Below, in pieces: positions 12,801 to 20,073 of a stretch of DNA of 64,000 nucleotides. Position 1 is the stretch's first letter. Every line of letters begins with the position of its first letter. Origin of the DNA: Brienomyrus brachyistius (taxonomy: Eukaryota; Chordata; Actinopteri; Osteoglossiformes; Mormyridae). Under the pieces are notes generated by a model, which worked only from the letters and a program-made list of their open reading frames with translations, was not told where the DNA came from and made no database searches. Position numbers and translations under genes: made by a program. Where the stretch lies: contig NC_064542.1 of assembly GCF_023856365.1 (NCBI RefSeq), positions 14,980,863 to 15,044,862 of the forward strand, in the 5' to 3' direction.

Positions 12801-13107
12801 AAGCTGTTGATTCAGAGTCTGGTATTCTATGCCTAAGCACACCGAGGGAACAAACAGTCATGTCTGCATTGTTATCTACATCGTTGGGTGAAGAAACATA
12901 TAAGGATTTTGGGAGGCTCACAGTTAGAAGCATTTGCATGTTAGTCACGACCAGTACGGCAACCAATAGGATGTGGCAGGTCAGTCTGCGACAGACGGTG
13001 CACAACAGTCCCAGCCACCATTTTTCCTGACGCCTGGCCTCACCAGATTTGCTTTGCTGTAGTTTCACCAATCACTTGTTTCAAATTTATTTTGCTGTAA
13101 AGCCACC
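9839..13107. other. Non-genic sequence
   Basis: Contains a GGATGGAT SINE-tail remnant near 10238-10258 and a possible SINE at 11225-11425. A 153-codon minus-strand frame at 12610-13071 has one hydrophobic stretch but no family resemblance and a competing plus-strand frame, so I do not call it a gene. Confidence 0.4.
11225..11425 (-). mobile_element. Possible second SINE type (tRNA-like head)
   Basis: On the minus strand, TGGCTCAGTGGTTAGAACCA (A-box-like) is followed by TGTGGGTTTGATGAC (weak B box). The body contains a stretch with its own inverted partner at 11228-11300. It is unlike the main SINE and has no clear tail. Confidence 0.3.
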
Positions 13108-13400
13108 AAGGTGGGGGGGCCACATGGTGGTGCAGTGGTTAGTACTGTTGCCACACTCTTCTGGGATCTGGGCATCCTGGTTTGAGTCTCCACCTGAGCT
13201 CCATATGTGGAGTCTGTATGTCTCCCAATGTTGTCGTGGGGTTTCCTCCAGGTACTCCAGTCCCCTCCCCCACCCCTGCATTCCAAAAGAACATGATGGG
13301 GTTGATTGGCATTACCAAATTGCCTGTATGTGTGCATATGTGAGTGAATGGCGTGTGTGTATTGTGCCCTGTGATGGGTTGAAAGCTGAAAGGCAATGAA
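13108..13400 (+). mobile_element. SINE copy truncated at the 3' end
   Basis: Head CACATGGTGGTGCAGTGGTT and body as in the other copies. It stops after GCCCTGTGATGGGTTGAAAG and lacks the 3' domain and (GGAT)n tail. Confidence 0.7.
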
Positions 13401-13513
13401 AGGCAAAAGCTTGGGGGATGCTATATAAATGACTGTGTAATTAACAGAAATGAATCACTCATTATGAGTCATCCATTAAAGATTTCCACAGTCTGGGGTT
13501 GCCTTCTATAAAA

Positions 13514-13515
<2 letters not shown>

Positions 13516-13595
<80 letters not shown>
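13516..13595. repeat. (TA)n(TG)n compound microsatellite
   Basis: A continuous TA run of about 20 units, then about 17 GT units. Confidence 0.95.
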
Positions 13596-13596
<1 letters not shown>

Positions 13597-14197
13597 TTTG
13601 TTTCTAACAATTGTTTGCATATTCTTTAAATGACATCCTTGGTATTTACTTAGAAGGTGCCCAAGAAGACTTGTCTCGTCCTGTTAAGCCATTAGTTTCT
13701 GTGTGATACTGAGATGAGTTGTCAGATGAGTCGACCCGCCTTATACGTAGCAAAGGCGATCAACTAGGGCACCATATCATTAGGGGGTGCAAAAGAGCAT
13801 GTGTGAAGTATCAGATGAAAACTCTGTGGTTGCATTCCATGAGATGATATTTTTTTACTCTGGTTTTAGTACCTAGTTATCAGAAAGTTCATGTTAATGA
13901 CATGCTTTTTATATAAATGGATTTATAAAATTTGATTTCTGCAGCTCAGTAGGATGCTGCCTAGGACTGCAGAACACCCATGACCGGCTCTGCATTTAGT
14001 TTTTGTAGCTTTTAAGCTAATTGATCAGCGATGATACTGATCTTGCTTTATCACTAAATTCACCATATATTGCCTTAACAGTGTAATACCGTATAAAGCA
14101 GCCGTGACCCTGTAATAGACAAGCGATTAAAAATTGGCAGGATGAACGCAAATCTTATTGTTGTTATATTCTCATATTTGTTATATTCTCATATAGC

Positions 14198-14484
14198 TGT
14201 CACGATCGTGTTTGCGGTGAAGCGACGATCGTGCAGGTCGGCAGGAATGGAGAAGCAAACAGGCAGTATTCAGGGCTAACTGGGGTTTATTCGGGACGAC
14301 AGGACCAGGAAACATTCACCCACACCGAATCCACAATGACAGACAAACAGAACAGGTCAGACCAGGACTTAAATACAACGAGACTAAGCAAAGAAATCAG
14401 ACAACGCTGGAAACAATCAGGGAAGCACACATGGGAATTCAGGGGGCGTGGCACACATAAGGAGCTGACGAGCAGGGCATGACA
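14198..14484 (-). repeat. 3' LTR of copy 1
   Basis: 287 bp, paired with 16515-16801. Read on the minus strand it starts TGTCATGCCC and ends GATCGTGACA. It contains TATTTAAG, a GTCTGTCATT block about 30 bases later, and AATAAA. An 8-bp inverted repeat (CACGATCG / CGATCGTG) lies near the U5 end. Confidence 0.9.
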
Positions 14485-14577
14485 GAACCCCCCCCCCCCA
14501 AAGGCGCGCTTCTCCGGGCGCGCCGGGGAGGAGGCGACAGACGGGACACGGGAACCTGGAACGAAAGAACAGGACAA

Positions 14578-16512
14578 TTAACGGGAGACCGGGAACAAAA
14601 CAGAGACGCAAAACATGGCAAGGGGCAGGACGTAGGACAAAACGTGACAGAGGATCGGGAAGGCGGAAAGACAGATCAGGAAGGGAGAAACAGGAGGGAC
14701 AGGCGGGACACTAGGAGCGGGAGTACAAGGAGGGAACACCGGGAAACGAGGAGCATGAAAGGGTGGAACAGACGGGCGAGGAACAAAAAACGGAGGGGCA
14801 AAGACAGGCGGGACAAAGGCAGGAGCGTTGGGAGACAAGGAGGGGGAACCAAGGAGAGCCCGAGGGAGACCCAGCGGGCGACGGGAGGCAGCCGGAGGGG
14901 CTGCAGGCGACCGGGAGGCCGGAGTCGGAGGGGACCCCGGAGGGGCCGAGGAGGCAGGGTGAGGGACCGACAGAGGAATCGAGGAGGGAGTTGGAGGGGA
15001 CGCTGGCCAGGGCAAGGAAAGGGGGGGAGCCGCTGCAGGCGGCGAAATCCTCAGCCGAGCAGGAGCGGGTGGACCCGCAGACGACCGATGAAGAGTCGGC
15101 GGAGGGAGCAAGGCTGGGCGACGAGACTTCGGAGGGGAACCTGCAGGCGATAGCCGACCTGGACGGCCAGGGCCCACAGGCGCCACCTGAGCCTCAGCGC
15201 AGGCGAGGGAGGGCGAGCCAGGGGGCAGGGCGGGCGGGACCCCCGTCCTGCGTCTATGTCCCCTTCCCTTGTGGGACACACACAGTACCCCTGCTCGGGG
15301 TCGAGTTCTCCGGGGTACAGGCGTAGGAGTCACAGGGGAAGAAAGGACTGGAGTGGGGTCAGGGACTGGAGTTGCAGGCAGGGGGGGCGCCTCAGGCGTA
15401 GGTGTGGGAGCTGCAGGGACAGGGAGCGCCTGCTCGGGAGTAGCAGGCGACAGAGGCGTCTACGCAGGCTGCAGCTGCGCAGGCGGCTGCTCGGGCTCTG
15501 GGACCGCAGTTGGCAGCGGAGGCAGCTGCTCGGGCTCTGAGGTCGCAGGTGGCAGCGGAGGCAGCTGCTCGGGCGCTGGTGCTGCAAGCAGGGGCGGCAA
15601 CACCGGCGCTGGAGTCGCTGACAGAGGAAGCTGCGCAGAACCGTCGGGCGGCGGAGAACGCTGCCCCGGCTGCGCAGGTTGCAGAGGTGGTTGCTGCGCT
15701 CGTAGCGCAGGCGGCAGTGACAGCGGTTGCTCGAGCAGCACAGGCGGCTGCGCAGGCGGCTGCGCAGGTGGCCGCGGCTCGGGAGCAGGGTCCGCCGGCA
15801 GAGGCTGTTGCTCTGGCGCAGGGTCCGCCGGAAGAGGCGGTTGCCCCGGCGCGGGCTCCAAAGCCCCCCGGAGCCGGAGTAGCCTCTGTAGGTCCGTGGT
15901 GAGGCACTCGAGGGCCGCTCGCCCGGAGGTAGGTGCGAAATCCCCGAGGCCATGTTGGAGCCGAGCGATGAGCCGCTCGGCCTCGGGTCCTCTGGGCGCC
16001 GTCGGGCCGTCCATCACCCTCACAAACAGTCCTTGGAGGGTGAAGATCTGCTTAAACAGAGTCTCCCTCTCCTCGGGCAGAGGTGAGGGGGGCAACTCTG
16101 GGGTGACTGCCGTTGGGGGCGGGACTGGCAAGTCCCGAGAGGGGAAGACGGGCGTGGTCCTCTTCGGGACTCTGGGCATTCGGGGAATCGAGTCCCTTAC
16201 TGCCCTAACACCCCCCCAATTGCTCAGTCTCTCCGGCCGGTACGGGTACCGGTCGAGGGGCGGTAGCTGCTCTGGCGAGATGGGCTCCAGGTCTGGGGAC
16301 GTGTAGCGCTCCTCCTCCCCCTCACTGGGCTCCCAGAGCCGAGCCAGAGAGCAGGCTCCCAGACGGAGCGGTTCTGGGTAGCCGCCTCGGAGCTCCTCCT
16401 CCTCATCCTCGGCGGAAAGCCAAGCGCTGGCGAGAGAGCAGGAGCCTAGACTGATTTGCTCTCCCGGGAGCTTCTTCCTCCTCTGCTTCCTCTTCTTTTG
16501 GGGGTCTGTCAT
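14578..16512 (-). pseudogene. Single proline-rich gag-position frame of copy 1, with one in-frame TAG
   Basis: The frame begins at the ATG two bases inside the LTR and stays in one frame for 645 codons to the TAA/TGA-type stop at 14578-14580. The only interruption is a single TAG at 15462-15460, after residue 350. Residues 1-15 are Lys/Arg-rich. Residues 21-41 and 50-69 form a duplicated LG.CSLA..W block followed by an acidic run. Residues 148-218 look helical and Leu/Arg-rich. Residues 220-350 are Pro/Ala/Gln-rich low complexity. Beyond the TAG are a basic GRGHRRRTGVPPALPPGSPS block, more Pro/Ser-rich sequence, and a hydrophobic C-terminal tail of about 36 residues. The block and the tail are both conserved in copy 2. 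No CCHC knuckle or enzymatic motif is seen. The stop may be a mutation or a readthrough site; I do not recognise the protein. Confidence 0.6.
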
Positions 16513-16513
16513 T
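16504..16513 (-). promoter_or_regulatory. Predicted self-priming primer-binding site of copy 1
   Basis: One base inside the 5' LTR the minus strand reads AATGACAGAC. This is a perfect 10-base complement of GTCTGTCATT (minus-strand 16661-16652), located at the predicted 5' end of the element's own RNA. Tf1 and sushi elements prime reverse transcription by folding back in this way. No match to the usual TGG-starting tRNA 3' ends is visible here. The ATG of the open frame lies within this site. Confidence 0.6.
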
Positions 16514-16514
16514 C

Positions 16515-16801
16515 TGTCACGATCGTGTTCGCGGCGAAGCGGCGATCGTGCGGGTCGGCAGGAATGGAGAGGCAAACAGGCAGTACTCAGGGCTAACTGG
16601 GGTTTATTCGGGACGACAGGACCAGGAAACATTCACCCACACCGAATCCACAATGACAGACAAACGGAACAGATCAGACCAGGACTTAAATACAACGAGA
16701 CTAAGCAAAAAAGTCAGACAACGCTGGAAACAATCAGGGAAGCACACGTGGGAATTCAGGGGGCGTGGCACAAATGAGAAGCCGACGAGCAGGGCATGAC
16801 A
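16515..16801 (-). repeat. 5' LTR of copy 1 with predicted promoter
   Basis: 287 bp, serving as the promoter-bearing LTR because the element reads on the minus strand. The TATTTAAG-type box lies at about 16683-16690. The expected transcript start is around 16652-16662, where the plus strand reads AATGACAGAC, the complement of GTCTGTCATT. Its U5 end has a perfect 8-bp stem (CACGATCG / CGATCGTG) around a 17-base loop. Confidence 0.9.
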
Positions 16802-16826
16802 ATAGCATTCAGAAGTAACACATTTC

Positions 16827-17696
16827 AGTAACACTTTACTTAAGGCCATGTGTTTAATCATTTCTAAACACATTCATAACAAATAATGCATTCATAAAGC
16901 ATTAAAAACGCAGCTAGAAGTAGAAAACAGTTTTAATGCCTGAGAACATTTTCATCCACACCCTGGATGACCTACTAACCAACTGGATGTTGCATCATGC
17001 ATTTTCCATTTTCATAATCTGCGACATACTGAAAAATGCTCAAATAATAACACATTCATAAAGCATTATAAACATGGCTATAAATAAAAGGCATAACACA
17101 TTATAGCCATGTGTTTCATGCATTATGAATGCTCTATGAAGCTGTCATCTGTAATGCACTATAGTTACCTTTATAATGTATTACAATGGTATAAGCATTA
17201 AGGATGTTTTGTACTGCATTATAAATGTCATGCCCGTCTCGTCCGATCCTCGTGTGTGCCACACCCCCTGACTATCCATGTGTGCTTTCCCGATCCTGCC
17301 CAGCTGTGTCCTATTATTTTTGCCCAGTCTTGTCTATTTCAGTCCGTGTCTTACCCTGGTCTATTGTCGGTCATTGACGTTGCGCTCTTGTTACCATGTT
17401 CCCTCGTCGATTCCCCAATAAATACCCAGTTTTTCCCCATCCTTTGCCTGCCTGCGTCGTCCTTCCCTACCTCCAGCCTGCCTACCTGCCCGTCTTCACC
17501 CGCGGATCATAACAATAAAGGTATCTACAGTGCATTATAAATATAAAGGCAGTCATAATACATAACATGGCTATAATACCTTATGCCTTTTTATAAATAT
17601 TTATATCTACATTTTTAATGCTTTATGAATGCATTATAATGCATTATGAATGTGTTTAGAAATTACTAAAAACATTGCCTTAAGTAAAGTGTTACC
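16827..17696. mobile_element. hAT-type MITE with 8-bp TSD, interrupted by a solo LTR
   Basis: Terminal inverted repeats GTAACACTTTACTTAAGG (left, from 16828) and the same sequence inverted at the right end (17679-17695). The 8-bp duplication CACATTTC lies at 16819-16826 and 17697-17704. The body is AT-rich and built of CATTCATAAAGCATTATAA-type subrepeats. It contains the solo LTR at 17226-17514 and a segment (16917-17028) that also occurs at 18343-18455. Confidence 0.75.
17226..17514 (+). mobile_element. Solo LTR of the same family (plus orientation), nested in a hAT MITE
   Basis: 289 bp from TGTCATGCCC to GATCATAACA, with the 5-bp duplication ATAAA at 17221-17225 and 17515-17519. It carries the GTGTGCCACACCCCCTGA block, a TATTTCAG box and CAATAAATA. 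It interrupts the MITE at 16827-17696 and is therefore younger than that MITE. Confidence 0.85.
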
Positions 17697-17725
17697 CACA
17701 TTTCTTTAAACCACATTATTTAGCT

Positions 17726-17870
17726 CAGTGTTTCTAACCCGGTCCTCGGGGACCTCCCGACAGTCCACGTTTTTGCTCCCTCCTGCTTCCCTGCCAGACA
17801 GTCCACACTTTTGAGGGAGCAAAAGCGCCGATTGTCTGGGGATCCCCAAGGACAAAGTTGGGAAACACTG
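17726..17870. mobile_element. Short hAT-like MITE
   Basis: 145 bp with imperfect terminal inverted repeats (CAGTGTTTCTAACCCGG at the left; CCAAGG...GGGAAACACTG at the right) and an internal inverted GGGAGCAAAA / TTTTGCTCCC pair. The flanking 8 bases match poorly, so the copy is old. Related copies lie at 26655-26785 and 37518-38049. Confidence 0.6.
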
Positions 17871-18342
17871 ACTTAATCAACTGGGCTTGATGACACCTCC
17901 CAGGCTGAGGGTTCATTTCCGGTGGCAGCTCAGTGACAGCGTTAGGGCTCAGGTTTCCCCTGACTGATGGGGGCCTTAAAATTTGGAACAGTATTGAATG
18001 GTCTGGGATGGGGTCCCATTATGATATGCTATTGTGTGTGTGTGTGTGTGTTTGTGTGTGTGTCTCCTACAAAGACCCACAGCAATAAAGAGCCAGAAAC
18101 AATGACAAGTTATCCTTTCTGGTTGTATTGGGTCTTCACCCCATGGTCACTGAAACAAGCCTCTTTGTATAGCAGAGGAAAAGTGATACATTTAACTTTA
18201 GTGTGAGTTTTTAGCAATGTTACGTCACAGGTGATGGATCATTTTTAACTCGTGTCTATCTTCTGGGCTACATATACATTTCTATAGATGTTAAATGCAA
18301 ATCTATTTATTTTTAAAAAGGAGCCCAAATGTGCCGTGTGAA

Positions 18343-18455
18343 GAAGTAGAAAACAGTTTTAATGCTGGAGGACTTTTTCATCCATATTGTAGGTGACCTA
18401 CCCACCATCTGGATCATGCATCCTGCATTTTCCATTTTCATCATTTGCAACATCA
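18343..18455 (+). repeat. Second copy of a ~113-bp segment found inside the MITE at 16917-17028
   Basis: Both begin GAAGTAGAAAACAGTTTTAA and both contain ATGCATTTTCCATTTTCAT-type sequence near the end, with scattered mismatches. Outside the segment the flanks differ. Either both are copies of one small repeat, or the MITE captured the segment. Confidence 0.6.
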
Positions 18456-18849
18456 ATTTGTGTCCATGAACCCTAGTCTGGTTTGTACTGTGTATGGTTT
18501 TGCGATGTTAGAAAAATCTGAAGATGTACATTGGGGGAGTTGTGCTGAATCCTTCCAACTTTCTCAAGGCCTTTGAAGATCCCAGCCTGGTGATTGACCC
18601 TATGAATACTGTCAGGAACATCCATGGCTGAGCTTGTTGATCCCATCTTCAGTTTGCCATCAAGCTGCAGAACATGGGTTAGCTAACAGACTAGGAACTT
18701 AATTCGACATCCTACAATAGACATGACAACGGTTTCTAGGGAATACAGTGAGCTGTCGAACTACATCTGGTCTTGAGGCTTCCTCTCCATCTTCAAGAAA
18801 TTCCTCAAAACCCATGAGTCCCTCTACTATTGTGGCGTCTCTCTATGTT

Positions 18850-19110
18850 GTTTGAATGCTATTAATGATGCACTTAAATCGGCATTAAATTGTCTTATTA
18901 CCGTCTTGCTTTGTTGGACGATATTCTGTTGCTTCTGTTCCAGTACTGTTTACCCTGATAACTGGACCTTCACTGGAAGCTCCGCCTCACTGCAATTATG
19001 CCTTTCAAACAGCATGTACTGTATGTTTGTAATGTGCTATTCGCTTCACTTGTATGTCGCTTTGGACAAAAGGGGGTCCAAAACAAATCTAAATAAATGT
19101 AAAGGTAAGA
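18850..19110 (+). repeat. Interspersed-repeat tail
   Basis: Ends GTCGCTTTGGACAAAAGGGG ... CTAAATAAATGTAAAGGTAA, a signature of a very common fish repeat 3' end. The 148-codon open frame here is not a recognisable protein. Confidence 0.4.
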
Positions 19111-19429
19111 ACACTGACTGTGATGCGAAGTTCTTTAGCATCCAAGCTAATTGTGCAAAGCAGCTTATAGCTACTTCTGTATCCAGTGATGGTGGAAGGA
19201 GTTTGATATTGCGTGGGGCTGATTTTGCCCAGGCAGTGGAGGGTGACATCACAGTGAACACACATGTGATAGCCCCATCATTAAAGGATGCAATGTAAGA
19301 AAGATTTTAAAATTATTTTAAAAGATGTCATAATTTACCTCTTAGTCACTGAATTCAGGTGATTCATTCAGAGCCATTGTCACAGGTGTAAAAAGTCATG
19401 CACTCATTCGTACAATCTGGTTTACAAAC

Positions 19430-19625
19430 ATTTGTAAAACAATGTATCACTCTAAAGAACTGAGTGTTGGTACTGTCACAGCATACCTTTGCATAAAGGA
19501 AGTTCGTGAAATTTCCTACCCGCTAGGTATTCCACGATCAACTGTAAGTGATGTTATTGCAAAGCGAAGGTATTTAGGGACAACAGAAACTCAGCCACGA
19601 ATCCTGAGGCGCAGTGTGTAAAAAT
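19430..19625 (+). pseudogene. Tc1-like transposase N-terminal remnant
   Basis: 19492-19620 translates to EVREISYPLGIPRSTVSDVI followed by AKRRYLGTTETQPR, which matches the paired-like helix-turn-helix of Tc1-family transposases. The frame ends at a TAA at 19619-19621, and LTR copy 2 inserted about 50 bases downstream. No catalytic domain was found next to it. Confidence 0.55.
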
Positions 19626-19677
19626 CGGCACATAAAATGTCACTTTATTTGAATAAAATGTGGACTATTGATATCTG

Positions 19678-19966
19678 TGTCACGGGAACGGCGGCAGCGA
19701 TCGCGAGCAGAGCGGCGATCGTTCGGGCAAGGAGTGGAAGGAGCAGGCAGGCAAGCGGGATACGGGGTTTTAATAAAGGACCGGGGAGCAGGAGACATGT
19801 AACGCCAACTAACATCAATGACAGACACCGGTTAGTACAAATCAGGAACTTAAATACATGAAACAAGGCAGCAGGAAACAAGACACGACTGGGCACGATC
19901 AGGAAATCACACGTGGGTAATTAGGGGGCGTGGCACACACGAGGAGCGGACGGAGCGGGCGTCACA
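19678..19966 (-). repeat. 3' LTR of copy 2
   Basis: 289 bp, the same as 22631-22928 by eye except that it lacks a 9-bp insertion. On the minus strand it starts TGTGACGCCC and ends TTCCCGTGACA. It contains ATGTATTTAAG and ATTAAA. Confidence 0.9.
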
Positions 19967-20073
19967 GAACCCCCCCCCCAAAGGCGCGCTACACCGGGCG
20001 CGCCCGGGAGGAGGCGAAGGACGGGACGAGACCGGGAAACCAGAACCTGAAAGACAAGGGCAAAAAAAAAAAA

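Larger units (their letters stand above)
14198..16801 (-). mobile_element. Full-length non-autonomous Ty3/gypsy-type (Tf1/sushi-like) LTR element, copy 1
   Basis: The element is bounded by two 287-bp direct repeats, 14198-14484 and 16515-16801. On the plus strand these run TGTCAC...ATGACA, and the 5-bp target duplication ATAGC flanks it at 14193-14197 and 16802-16806. Transcription is on the minus strand. The LTR carries a TATTTAAG TATA-like box and AATAAA in that orientation, and a polypurine tract (TTT then ten G, then TTC) sits next to the 3' LTR at 14485-14502. I count 15 differences between the LTRs, 14 of them transitions (about 5%), so the insertion is moderately old. The interior (2.0 kb) carries one long proline-rich frame and shows no protease, reverse transcriptase, RNase H or integrase motif. 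The element must therefore rely on enzymes from an autonomous relative. Confidence 0.9.

Noticed and set aside
12610..13071. 153-codon minus-strand frame with a hydrophobic segment
   Set aside because: No family resemblance and no splice or promoter context, and a competing open frame lies on the other strand.
14479..15326. Long plus-strand frames over the LTR-element interiors (also 20219-21611 and 21515-22369)
   Set aside because: They are antisense to the element's LTR promoter, polypurine tract and primer site. They arise because the GC-rich repeats lack stops in several frames.
18852..19298. 148-codon frame with a hydrophobic N-terminus
   Set aside because: Overlaps the tail of a common fish repeat (TTTGGACAAAAG ... 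AAATAAATGTAAA), so it is repeat-derived.
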